NCBI GenBank assembly: GCA_910578665.1
Contig: CAJTQU010000001.1
Coordinates: 62,001 to 126,000, forward strand
Origin: an uncultured Muribaculaceae bacterium
GTDB lineage: Bacteria; Bacteroidota; Bacteroidia; Bacteroidales; Muribaculaceae
Length of the DNA: 64,000 nucleotides
Reading direction: 5' to 3'
Both the position numbers and the translations under genes were made by a program. Below the pieces are notes generated by a model. The model searched no databases and was not told the origin of the DNA. It saw only the letters and a program-made list of their open reading frames with translations. Every line of letters begins with the position of its first letter. Positions within the stretch are counted from its first letter, which is position 1. Positions 7,866-16,300 of this stretch are shown here, piece after piece.

Positions 7866-9815
7866 TTATGCGTCGATATTGGCGTAGGTGGCGTTTGACT
7901 CGATGAAGTCTCGGCGTGGTCCTACCTCTTCGCCCATGAGCATGGCGAATACGCGGTCGGCCTCGGCCGCGTCTGTCAGTTCCACCTTTTTCAGTATGCG
8001 GTTTTCAGGATCCATGGTTGTTTCCCAGAGCTGCGAGCGGTCCATCTCGCCCAGACCCTTGTATCGCTGCAGCTCGAGCCTGCCGCGGTTGCCGCCGCAC
8101 TGCGTGTCTACAAAACGCTGCACCTGGTGGTCGTCCCACGCATATTCCTGGATCTTTTTGTTGCCCTTGACGCGGCATCGGTACAGCGGCGGTGTGGCGA
8201 TGTACAGATAGCCGTTTTCTATTATGGGGCGTATGCGGCGGAAGAAGAATGTCATGAGCAGTGTGGCGATGTGCGCTCCGTCCACGTCGGCATCGGTCAT
8301 GATGATTACCTTATGGTAGCGCAGTTTTGCCAGGTTCGGTTCCTTTGAATCCTCCTCGGTGCCTATGGTCACTCCCAGCGCCTTGAACATGTTTACGATT
8401 TCCTCGCTCTCGAACACCTTGTGGTCCATGGCCTTTTCCACATTCAGGATCTTGCCTCGCAGCGGCAGCACGGCCTGGTATATCGGGTTGCGGCCCTGTT
8501 TGGCCGATCCTCCTGCCGAGTCACCCTCGACCAGGAACAATTCGCATTTCGCGGCATCGCGGCTTTTGCAGTCGGCCAGCTTGCCCGGAAGTCCGGCTCC
8601 GCCCAGAGGGCTTTTGCGCTGCACTTTCATGCGCGCGTTCTGGGCCGCGTGGCGCGCCTGGGCCGTCAGTATCACTTTTTCCACTATGGCGCGTGCCTGC
8701 TTGGGATGCTCTTCGAGATAATATTTCAGAGCTTCGCCCACAGCCTGCTGCACCACGCCGCTAACCTCGCTGTTGCCCAGCTTTGTCTTGGTCTGTCCCT
8801 CGAACTGCGGTTCCATCACTTTCACCGATATTACGGCGGTGAGGCCTTCGCGGAAGTCGCCTGCCTCAATTTCCACCTTGGCTTTCTCCAGCAGTTTGCT
8901 GTCATCGGCATATTTTTTGAGGGTGCGTGTCAGCCCGGCGCGGAAGCCTGCCAGGTGCGTGCCGCCCTCTATGGTGTTGATGTTGTTGACGTATGAATAG
9001 ATATTTTCATTAAACGAGGTGTTGTAGGTGAAAGCCACTTCCACGGGAATGCCGTTCTTTTCCGTGTTGATGTGTATGATGTCTTCGATCAGATGCTCTT
9101 TGCTGCCGTCTATGTAGCGCACAAACTCTTTGAGACCCTCGTCGGAGTGGAAGCACTCGCTTCTGGGTGTGCCCTGTTCGTCTACTTCGCGCATATCGGT
9201 GAGCGTCAGCGTGATGCCGGCATTCAGATATGCCAGGTCGCGCAGGCGGTTGGCCAGTGTCTGGTAGTCGTAGATAGTTTCGGTGAAGATAGAGGCGTCA
9301 GGATGGAACACTACCGTGGTGCCTGTGCCGGAGGCCTGGCCCACCACTTTCAGTTCAGATGTCGGCTTGCCGTAGGCATATTCCTGCATGTACAATTTGC
9401 CGTCGCGGCATACTTCGGCGCGCAGATAGTCTGACAGAGCGTTCACGCAGCTCACGCCCACGCCGTGCAGACCGCCAGACACCTTGTATGACCCCTTGTC
9501 AAACTTACCTCCGGCGTGGAGCACGGTTAGTACGACCTCCAGGGCCGGTTTGTGCATCTTCTCATGCATGTCCACCGGGATACCGCGGCCGTTGTCCACG
9601 ACCTTGATCGAGTTGTCCTGCTGTATGGTCACATCAATGCGGTTGGCAAAACCGGCCAGGGCCTCGTCTATCGAGTTGTCCACCACCTCGTATACCAGGT
9701 GGTGCAGTCCGCGGCTGGAGATGTCGCCTATATACATGGCCGGGCGCTTGCGCACGGCTTCCAGGCCCTCGAGCACCTGGATATTGTCAGCTATATATTT
9801 TTTCTCTTCTTCCAT
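7866..9815 (-). CDS. gyrB: DNA gyrase subunit B
   Basis: GyrB is the ATPase/TOPRIM subunit of gyrase, which introduces negative supercoils. The 649-residue protein has the GHKL ATPase (RPAMYIGDISSRGLHHLVYEVVDNSIDEAL, 24-53, with E43 and N47 as catalytic and Mg ligands; DNGRGIPVD), a transducer domain, and the TOPRIM motifs EGDSAGGSAKQGR (about 430) and DADVDGAHI (about 505). The C-terminus (RYKGLGEMDRSQLWETTMDPENR) is typical. Its length is that of the short type lacking the extra E. coli 170-residue insertion. It has its own promoter at 9875, with an alternating purine-pyrimidine tract in its leader, and no terminator is visible between it and ptuB upstream. Confidence 0.97.
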   Translation of the reverse strand: MEEEKKYIADNIQVLEGLEAVRKRPAMYIGDISSRGLHHLVYEVVDNSIDEALAGFANRIDVTIQQDNSIKVVDNGRGIPVDMHEKMHKPALEVVLTVLHAGGKFDKGSYKVSGGLHGVGVSCVNALSDYLRAEVCRDGKLYMQEYAYGKPTSELKVVGQASGTGTTVVFHPDASIFTETIYDYQTLANRLRDLAYLNAGITLTLTDMREVDEQGTPRSECFHSDEGLKEFVRYIDGSKEHLIEDIIHINTEKNGIPVEVAFTYNTSFNENIYSYVNNINTIEGGTHLAGFRAGLTRTLKKYADDSKLLEKAKVEIEAGDFREGLTAVISVKVMEPQFEGQTKTKLGNSEVSGVVQQAVGEALKYYLEEHPKQARAIVEKVILTAQARHAAQNARMKVQRKSPLGGAGLPGKLADCKSRDAAKCELFLVEGDSAGGSAKQGRNPIYQAVLPLRGKILNVEKAMDHKVFESEEIVNMFKALGVTIGTEEDSKEPNLAKLRYHKVIIMTDADVDGAHIATLLMTFFFRRIRPIIENGYLYIATPPLYRCRVKGNKKIQEYAWDDHQVQRFVDTQCGGNRGRLELQRYKGLGEMDRSQLWETTMDPENRILKKVELTDAAEADRVFAMLMGEEVGPRRDFIESNATYANIDA

Positions 9816-9835
9816 AACAGTTCTTTTTTCACCTA

Positions 9836-9862
9836 ACGTGCACGTGCATACGCGCGTGCGCG
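9836..9862. other. 27-base alternating purine-pyrimidine tract in the gyrB leader
   Basis: Every base from 9836 to 9862 alternates purine and pyrimidine, with many CG and CA/TG steps. Such tracts flip to Z-DNA under negative supercoiling. It lies immediately downstream of the predicted gyrB transcription start. Confidence 0.8.
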
Positions 9863-9874
9863 GACAAGGGACTA

Positions 9875-9882
9875 CAAAGTTA
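9875..9882 (-). promoter_or_regulatory. gyrB promoter -7 element
   Basis: The reverse strand reads TAACTTTG (TAnnTTTG), placing the start of transcription near 9868, about 50 bases before the gyrB ATG. A near match to TTTG lies about 20 bases further upstream, at the end of ptuB. Confidence 0.6.
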
Positions 9883-9906
9883 GCAAAAAAATCCGATATT
9901 TACAAC

Positions 9907-10644
9907 TCATTCCGCCTTGCCGCCGGCGCTGAACATGGCCGAGTATTCCGCATCGGGCGCACTCATACGTTCCAGTGCCGCATCGGCTTCTGCCAGGAGA
10001 CATCGAGCGTTGACGGGGTCTGTGTCGCACTCTATCATTATTAGTGCCAGGCGTTTTACTTTCATCCATCGCGCGTGGCTTTCCCATACCGTCCTGCGGT
10101 TTGACACAAGGTATTTCCGGCTGTTCAGGCCCAGCAGTTCTATAGTGTGGCGCCCTTTGGCGCTCTCGGTGCCGCCGGTGGTCCTTGGGGCCAGGATGTG
10201 TTCGTGAAACTCTACGAACTGTGCCGGGTCTTCCGCCGAGGGATTTATGAGTAACGGTTCTTCGGCACTCGTGTCATGCGCGGCTATCCGCCTCGATGTC
10301 TCGCTGCAGAGAGCGAAATGGTTCTGTTTGTAAGATGTGTTGCATGTCGAGCAGCTGAGCAGGAGGTTGCTCCACTCATAAGCCAGCCAGTAGTAGCCCG
10401 GTGTGTGCAGTGTGTTGTCCGGTGGGATGCTGTATCCTTTCTGAGGTCTGAAATGCTCTATGTGGCCGTAATCGCCGTTCAGCCTGCATTCGCAGTAAAT
10501 ACATTTGCAGTGCTGGTCGGTTTTCAGGCGCTCCTTTACCTCTCGCGTGTTATACAGTTCGTGCCTTATGTCGCTGGTGCATCCGGGCGCGTCAAGTCCT
10601 TTCAGTGTCTCCGGCACATTCTCTGATTTTGGGAAATGCCTCAT
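9907..10644 (-). CDS. ptuB: Septu-type HNH nuclease PtuB (TIGR02646-like)
   Basis: The 245-residue protein is an HNH endonuclease of the kind paired with a PtuA ATPase in Septu and in some retron defence systems. The zinc-binding cysteines are in CKCIYC (C48, C51) and CSTCN (C98, C101). The catalytic core is HIEHFRPQKG (H61, H64), followed by YYWLAYEWSNLLLSC (84-98), the strongly conserved aromatic/Asn stretch of the family, and KQNHF. Its ATG overlaps the ptuA stop by four bases (ATGA), so the two are translationally coupled. No reverse transcriptase is seen nearby, so this looks like stand-alone Septu rather than a retron. Known systems abort phage infection by degrading nucleic acid. Confidence 0.85.
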   Translation of the reverse strand: MRHFPKSENVPETLKGLDAPGCTSDIRHELYNTREVKERLKTDQHCKCIYCECRLNGDYGHIEHFRPQKGYSIPPDNTLHTPGYYWLAYEWSNLLLSCSTCNTSYKQNHFALCSETSRRIAAHDTSAEEPLLINPSAEDPAQFVEFHEHILAPRTTGGTESAKGRHTIELLGLNSRKYLVSNRRTVWESHARWMKVKRLALIMIECDTDPVNARCLLAEADAALERMSAPDAEYSAMFSAGGKAE

Positions 10645-11957
10645 AGCCTCACACCCAGTTTTCCGGCTATTTCGGCCAATAGTCTGGCCGTGCGTATTTC
10701 GGCCGGCGTGTTGCCGGTCTGTAGTACGGACAGTTCGGCATTTATCCTTTCAAGTTCGCTGTTTTCGGCCTCTGAAAGCGATGCCGATGCAAGCAGTTCG
10801 TCGCGGCGTGCCAGCAGGTGGTCCCACATGGGCGGCCGCAGTGACGGCAGTCCGAACAGGTCGCTGAGCAGTATCTGCCCGATGTCCATCGTCTCCAGGT
10901 CCTGTTCGGCCTCGATATCGTCGCACAGGGAATCGTCGCGGCACACCAGCCTTACCACCTGCGCTGTGCCGGCGGCTCCTGCCACGACCACGGGACTGTG
11001 GGTGGTGGCGATGAACTGCGCGTTGGGAAAAGTGTCTGTCAGGCCGGCCACTACTGTGCGCTGCCATTTGGGATGCAGGTGCAGGTCTATCTCGTCGACA
11101 AGTATTATGCCTGGCGAGAACAGAGGGTCGTCCATGTGCGGATTTGCCATGGCCATACGTGCCGCTATGTCCGCCACCATGGCTGTCATTATCTTATAGC
11201 CGTCGCTCATCTGCCCGATACCCATGTCGCGGTCCATGCATATACCCCCGTATTCGCTCATGACGAATCTCGGAGGATGCGTCTCTGTCCTCGGCGAATG
11301 GAAACGGTGTCCTACGAAGCGTGCCAGAGCCTTTCTCACGGCCTGCAGAGCCGGCAGCCTGTATGCGGCCGGAAAGTTGTGCCGGGCGGCTTCGGCGCGT
11401 TCCTGTTCTTCGGCAGCCGCATACCAGGCCAGAAAAGTACCGAAGCCGGCAGAGGGATCTAGCGCGTCGCGATAGCAGTCTGTGCGTCGGAACCCGTGCG
11501 CGTTTTGTTTCTGTGCCGTGGTGCCTATATGGCCTCTGCCCGTGCCGTAATAGGCGAATACGGGGAGCAGGGAGTTGTCTTCTTTTGCGGTGTCGGCCAG
11601 GCGCTCTATCTCTTCGATGTGGCTGTCCGGAACAGTGCCGTACAACCCGATAGTGCGCGATTCGTAGACCGTGCCGGCGGCTCCGGCCTCAAACCATGCC
11701 ATGACTTCAAGATAAGGGGCGGCCCTGCCTTCGCGGTCATAATGTACGTCGGTACGTGTGAGGTCTTTGGCCGTTCCCGGTAGCAGCCGTTCCAGCAACG
11801 GGCCTGCCATGAAAGCTATGCTGTCAAGTACCGTCGACTTGCCGCACGCGTTGTCGCCCAGCAGCACGACGGCGTTGCGCGATGTGGAAAAGTTTATGTC
11901 CAACGGCTTCTCTCCCACTATTCTGGTATTTTTAAGCGCTAGTCTTAGTAGTCTCAT
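10641..11957 (-). CDS. ptuA: Septu-type ATPase PtuA (SMC/ABC-like AAA protein)
   Basis: The 438-residue protein is an ABC/SMC-type ATPase. The Walker A is GDNACGKS (34-41), the ABC signature-like stretch GIGQMSDGYK (247-256), the Walker B ILVDEIDLHLHP (285-296, E289 catalytic) and the H-loop ATTHSP (H320). The compact arrangement, together with an HNH gene directly after it, defines the PtuA-PtuB pair, in which the ATPase senses infection and controls the nuclease. The ATG at 11957 is only 13 bases downstream of the U-run of the tRNA-Glu/rpsT terminator, with no promoter pattern between, so expression probably depends on read-through. A general RecF/OLD-like overcoming-lysogenisation ATPase is the alternative, made unlikely by the HNH partner. 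Confidence 0.85.
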   Translation of the reverse strand: MRLLRLALKNTRIVGEKPLDINFSTSRNAVVLLGDNACGKSTVLDSIAFMAGPLLERLLPGTAKDLTRTDVHYDREGRAAPYLEVMAWFEAGAAGTVYESRTIGLYGTVPDSHIEEIERLADTAKEDNSLLPVFAYYGTGRGHIGTTAQKQNAHGFRRTDCYRDALDPSAGFGTFLAWYAAAEEQERAEAARHNFPAAYRLPALQAVRKALARFVGHRFHSPRTETHPPRFVMSEYGGICMDRDMGIGQMSDGYKIMTAMVADIAARMAMANPHMDDPLFSPGIILVDEIDLHLHPKWQRTVVAGLTDTFPNAQFIATTHSPVVVAGAAGTAQVVRLVCRDDSLCDDIEAEQDLETMDIGQILLSDLFGLPSLRPPMWDHLLARRDELLASASLSEAENSELERINAELSVLQTGNTPAEIRTARLLAEIAGKLGVRL

Positions 11958-11970
11958 TGTCCGGCGTATA

Positions 11971-12005
11971 AAAAAAGCAGGTTCCGCCGTTAGGCAGAAC
12001 CTGCT
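11971..12005 (-). terminator. Terminator of the tRNA-Glu/rpsT unit
   Basis: The reverse strand reads a GC-rich hairpin (9-bp outer arms from 12005 and 11976 plus an inner GCC/GGC pair) followed by a run of seven T. It closes the tRNA-rpsT-tRNA unit, and its end lies 13 bases before the ptuA start. Confidence 0.85.
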
Positions 12006-12008
12006 ACG

Positions 12009-12080
12009 TAGCCCATAGCAGAGTCGAACTGCTCTTTAGAGAATGAAAATCTCTCGTCCTAACCGATAGACGAATGGGCC
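12009..12080 (-). tRNA. tRNA-Glu (anticodon TTC), copy 1
   Basis: A 72-base cloverleaf on the reverse strand: acceptor GGCCCAT/ATGGGCT, D-arm GTCT...GGAC, anticodon stem AGAGA/TCTCT with loop TTTTCAT (anticodon TTC), T-arm AGCAG/CTGCT with TTCGACT, discriminator A. It is identical in sequence to the copy at 12491. CCA is not encoded. Confidence 0.95.
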
Positions 12081-12193
12081 CTCGTTTTTTCCGGTCCGGC
12101 TATTTCCTCATGGCGTGAAGAAACACGGCGGCCGGTATGTTGTTTGTTATTTGAATCTGGCAGATATCGTCACACCGTCTCCAGGCACACGTT

Positions 12194-12445
12194 TCAGAGA
12201 GAGTTTACGTGCTTGGCAAGCTTGCTCTTAAGGTTGCGGGCTTTGTTGCGGCTGATGATATTTTTGCGACCCAGACGATCCAACAGCTGCTCCACCTTGG
12301 GCAGGGCTGCTGCGGCCTCGGCCTTGTCGGTCATTTTGCGGATGCGGCGTACGGCTGTACGCGAAGTCTTGCCCCAGTAACGGTTTTCAAGTCTTCTTTT
12401 CTCTGTCTGACGAATTCTTTTCTCTGATGATTTATGGTTTGCCAT
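12194..12445 (-). CDS. rpsT: 30S ribosomal protein S20
   Basis: The 83-residue, very basic, helical protein begins MANHKSSEKRIRQTEKRR and ends KARNLKSKLAKHVNSL, the characteristic layout of S20, which binds 16S rRNA early in small-subunit assembly. It lies between two identical tRNA-Glu genes on the same strand. No TAnnTTTG element is visible in the 45 bases between its start and the upstream tRNA, so its mRNA is probably released from a tRNA-mRNA-tRNA transcript by RNase P and RNase Z. Confidence 0.96.
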   Translation of the reverse strand: MANHKSSEKRIRQTEKRRLENRYWGKTSRTAVRRIRKMTDKAEAAAALPKVEQLLDRLGRKNIISRNKARNLKSKLAKHVNSL

Positions 12446-12490
12446 CGGATTTTCTGTGTGAAAAAAATTGAATGTTTTCGTGTTAATTGG

Positions 12491-12562
12491 TAGCCCATAG
12501 CAGAGTCGAACTGCTCTTTAGAGAATGAAAATCTCTCGTCCTAACCGATAGACGAATGGGCC
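12491..12562 (-). tRNA. tRNA-Glu (anticodon TTC), copy 2
   Basis: Identical over its 72 bases to the copy at 12009-12080, with the same cloverleaf and TTC anticodon. It is the first gene of the unit and is preceded by a consensus promoter. Confidence 0.95.
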
Positions 12563-12616
12563 GTGGTAGCGCGTATGACAGAATGCCTTGGAGGTATGTC
12601 TGTGCATTTTGCGGTG

Positions 12617-12647
12617 CAAAGTTACAACCTTTTTTTAATACTGCAAA
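12617..12647 (-). promoter_or_regulatory. Promoter of the tRNA-Glu/rpsT/tRNA-Glu unit
   Basis: Reverse strand: TTTG (12647-12644), exactly 19 bases, then TAACTTTG (12624-12617). This is a full match to the Bacteroidetes consensus about 55 bases before the tRNA. The remaining bases to 12826 contain no other recognisable element. Confidence 0.8.
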
Positions 12648-12826
12648 ATATTTTGTGTATTTTTTGCCTTTATAAGCCGTTGTGGCCCTTTTATGTGGGG
12701 TGAAACTGTCTGATTTGCCCGTAAAAGTTGTTTTTAAGGCTGTTTTAGGCGCTTGTTCTGACTGCCGCGGAGAACTTAAGTCTGCCGGATGTTGTATATT
12801 CTTAAAAGCAATTAATATTTGGTATT

Positions 12827-13261
12827 ATGGAAAACAAGAATGAAGTTATGTCCGGCGAGCTGTTCTTGCAGGCCAAGGACGCTATAGCTGCCGATATGCG
12901 TGCCAGAGGCATAGGGGCGATAATGTGGGACTGCGAGGGCGACAGGTTCGCCTATCTGCCCAGGGTCGCGGTGTTCGCTCCCGGCGGTTTTGAGCGTGTC
13001 GCCGAAATCGGGGGCATATACCGCCGGGGCAACAGCCTTTTTCTCATGGAGAGGGGCCGCGCGTCTGTCTCGGTAGATGATTATTACGACAAGGATTCCG
13101 AGAAGCGTCCGCTTGTGGTCACTCTGACAGAAGAGCAGGCATGCGCGCAGCTCGGAGAACCGGGCGACCACCGGGGGCTGACGGAGTGCGGCAGTGTGGA
13201 GGACTGGCTCACAGTTGCCGATTGCTATTTCGAGGCTCTGGTTATAAACAACGACATTTGA
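12827..13261 (+). CDS. Hypothetical protein, 144 aa
   Basis: I do not recognise this family. The protein is acidic and soluble (MENKNEVMSGELFLQAKDAI...), has no signal peptide or membrane segment and contains several short beta-prone stretches (GAIMWDCEGDRFAYLPRVAVF, RGNSLFLMERGRASVSVDDYY). It ends in an acidic helix (ECGSVEDWLTVADCYFEALVINNDI). Codon use matches the neighbouring genes and a purine-rich stretch precedes the ATG, which supports a real gene. It stands alone between the tRNA promoter (divergent) and nifJ (convergent), so context gives no clue to function. Confidence 0.7.
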   Translation: MENKNEVMSGELFLQAKDAIAADMRARGIGAIMWDCEGDRFAYLPRVAVFAPGGFERVAEIGGIYRRGNSLFLMERGRASVSVDDYYDKDSEKRPLVVTLTEEQACAQLGEPGDHRGLTECGSVEDWLTVADCYFEALVINNDI

Positions 13262-13283
13262 ATCACGGCATCCGTAAAACGGA

Positions 13284-13318
13284 AAGGGGCGCCCTGTCAT
13301 GGCTGACGGGACGCCCCT
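13284..13318. terminator. Hairpin between the 144-aa gene and nifJ
   Basis: A GC-rich inverted repeat (AGGGGCG ... CGCCCCT, extended inwards by CCTGTCA/TGACGGG) lies between two convergent genes. There is no strong T-run on either side, so its efficiency as an intrinsic terminator is uncertain. Confidence 0.55.
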
Positions 13319-13326
13319 GTCTTGTG

Positions 13327-16300
13327 TCATACAGGCTTCTCCATGTTTTTGAGAATGTCGTATATCTGCGTGCTGCGGCGTTCGAGTTCGGGCTGGAGCA
13401 CGGCGGCCTCCTTAGGATCGAGCATGCGCAAGTCGGCATATCGGTCTTCGCCGTCCAGAAAGTCGGCCATACGTCCGTCAGGGGTCTTGCTGTCCACTGT
13501 CAGCGGCGACTGCGTGTTCAGCGGATTGTAGCGATACAGGGGCCAGTAGCCGGTTAGCACGGCTTTCCGCTCCTCGGCCATGGCATTGCCCATGCCGCCG
13601 CGTATGCCGTGGTTGATACACGGGCAGTAGGCTATCACCAGCGAGGGGCCAGGATAGCTCTCTGCCTCTTTCAGCGCCGTCACGGCCTGCTGGGGGTCGG
13701 CGCCGAGCGATATTGATGCGACATAGACATTGCCGTATGTCATCATCATGCGTCCAAGGTTCTTTTTATATGTGCGTTTGCCGTCGGCGGCATACCGGGC
13801 CACCGCCCCTATCGGGGTGGCCTTGCTCATCTGGCCTCCCGTGTTGGAATAACATTCGGTATCCATCACGAGCAGATTGAGGTCGGTGCGTCGTGCCAGC
13901 ACGTGGTCCAGTCCTGCAAAGCCTATGTCGTATGCCCAGCCGTCGCCCCCTATGGCCCATACCGATTTCTTTACGAGCAGGTCTGCCCCCTCGAGCAGCG
14001 GCCTGTACAGACAGTTACTTTCAAAAGGCTTCAGCGCCTGCATCAGTGCTTCCCCCTTGCCGGCCGATCCGTCCGCGTCAGAACGGGCTGCCAGCCATCC
14101 GTTGATAGCCGCTGCCACCCCTTTGTCGCAATCCTTGTGCGCGGCTATTGCCGCCGCGGTCTCGGCCAGCAGCTCTCGACGGCTTTCTACGGCCACGGCC
14201 ATGCCGTAGCCGTATTCGGCATTATCCTCGAATAAAGAGTTGCCCCATGCCGGGCCGTGGCCGCGGTTGTTGGTGCAATAGGCGTTCGAGGGGAAATTGG
14301 CACCCCATATCGACGAGCACCCTGTGGCGTTGGCTATCAGCATCCTTTCGCCGAAAAGCTGCGTGAGCAGCTTGACATACGGTGTCTCGCCGCATCCGCC
14401 GCAGGCCCCGGAAAATTCCAGCAATGGCTGGTAGAGCTGGCTGCCGCGCACTGTGAAGCGCGGTAGCAGCCCGGGATTGTAGCCCACATGTTCCTGCAGA
14501 TATGCCAGCAGCGGTATCTGCGTTTCGGTTTCATCGTGTGGAGGCACCATCTCCAGCGCGCGGCCCGGGCATACGGCGGCACAGGATCCGCACCCCGTGC
14601 AGTCTTCGGCAAATACCTGTATGCGCCACAGCATCGACGCTATCCTGCCCGTGCCCTTGGCCGGGCGTGCCGACAGGCTCTCAGGCGCTTTCTCTTTCTG
14701 TCCGGCTGTCAGCAGGAAGGGGCGTATGGCCGCGTGGGGGCATACCAGCGAGCACAGGGCGCATTCGATGCATTTGTCAGGGTCCCAGCGTGGTATGCTG
14801 AGCGCTATGCGGCGTTTTTCCCACGCCGTGGTGCCCATGGGCATCTTGCCGTCGGGGACGAGTGCCGACACCGGCAGCGAGTCGCCCTCCAGGCGGTTGC
14901 ACACATCGGCCACATCGCGCACGAAAGCCGGTCTGCCCTCTTCGGGCGCGGCCTCGTCGTCAGCGGCGGAGGCCCACGAGGCCGGATAGTCTATGGCTGT
15001 GACTGCTTTCTGCGCCATTTCTATGGCGCGCATGTTGCGTTCTACCATCTCGTTGCCTTCGTGGCGGTAGGCTGCCGTTATCTCCTGTTTGAGCGCGGCA
15101 AGCGCCTTGTCGAAATCAAACTGGTCCCTCATAAGGTGCAGAAAGGCCACCTCCATGATCATGTTGACACGCGCTCCCAGCCCTGTGGCGGCCGCTATGG
15201 CGGCGGCATCCACGTTATACAGCCGAGCCCCCTTGGCTGCCAGCTTCCTGCGCAGGCGTGCCGGCAGGTGCCGCTCCATAAGGGACGCGGTGCCCCATGC
15301 CGAGTTGAGCACGAATATGCCTCCGTGGCGCAGATAGCGTGCCAGGGGATATTGTTTCACATAACGGTCTTTGTGGCACGCCACATAATCGGCCTGCTCT
15401 ATGCCGTATTCGGCCTTTATAGGTTGTCGCGCCACGCGTAGCTGCGATATGGTGTAGCCTCCGGACTTCTTGGCCGAATATTCGAAGAACGCCTGCACGT
15501 GGTAGCCCAGCGTGTCGGAAAGCACCCTGGCGGCCTGCCTGGTGGCTCCCACGGTGCCGTCTGAGCCGAAGCCGTAGAAACGTGCCTGGACACCCTCTTG
15601 TTCAGGCACACATTCCGCCGTATTGCCAAACGGCAGCGAGAGATGCGTGACATCGTCGTCTATTCCCACCGTGAATTCCCGTTTCGGCGTGCCGGAGCGC
15701 ATATTGTCGAAGACGGCTTTGGCCATGGCAGGGTCGAATTCCTTGCTTGACAGCCCGTAGCGGCCGCCGTATACCTCGACTGGCCTGCCCGACGCCAGCA
15801 CTGCGGCGGCCACATCCTTGAAGAGCGGCTCGCCGCCGGCTCCCGGTTCTTTTGTCCTGTCAAGAACGGTCAGGCGTCTCACGGTATTCGGCAGAGCCTC
15901 CATGAGGGCCTGTGCGCAGAACGGGCGGTACAGCCGCACCTTGACCACTCCGGCCTTGTAACCCTTTGCCTCCAGCATGGCGGCTGTCTGTTCGGCCACC
16001 TCGCCTGCCGATCCCATGACCACTACCGCCATGTCGGCATCTGCCGGACCGCAATAGTCAAACAGGCGGTAGCGGCGTCCTGTCAGTTCGCCCAGCCGCT
16101 CCATGTAGCCGCTCACTATGGCCGGAAAGGCATCATAGTAGCGGTTGGCCGCCTCGCGGTTCTGGAAATAGACATCAGGGTTCTGAGCCGAGCCACGCAG
16201 GTCGGGGTGTTCGGGATTCATGGCCCGTTGCCTGAAGCGTCGCACAGCCTCTGTGTCGAGCAGCGGCCTCACCTGCTCATATGGGATGGTGCGTATGGTG

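Noticed and set aside
9816..12008. Retron (reverse transcriptase plus ncRNA) associated with PtuAB
   Set aside because: No reverse transcriptase frame or motif is present next to ptuA/ptuB; gyrB and tRNA-Glu flank the pair directly.
12009..12562. Attachment-site repeats (attL/attR) of an integrated element
   Set aside because: The two 72-base tRNA copies flank only rpsT, an essential housekeeping gene, and no integrase is present, so a simple duplication is preferred.
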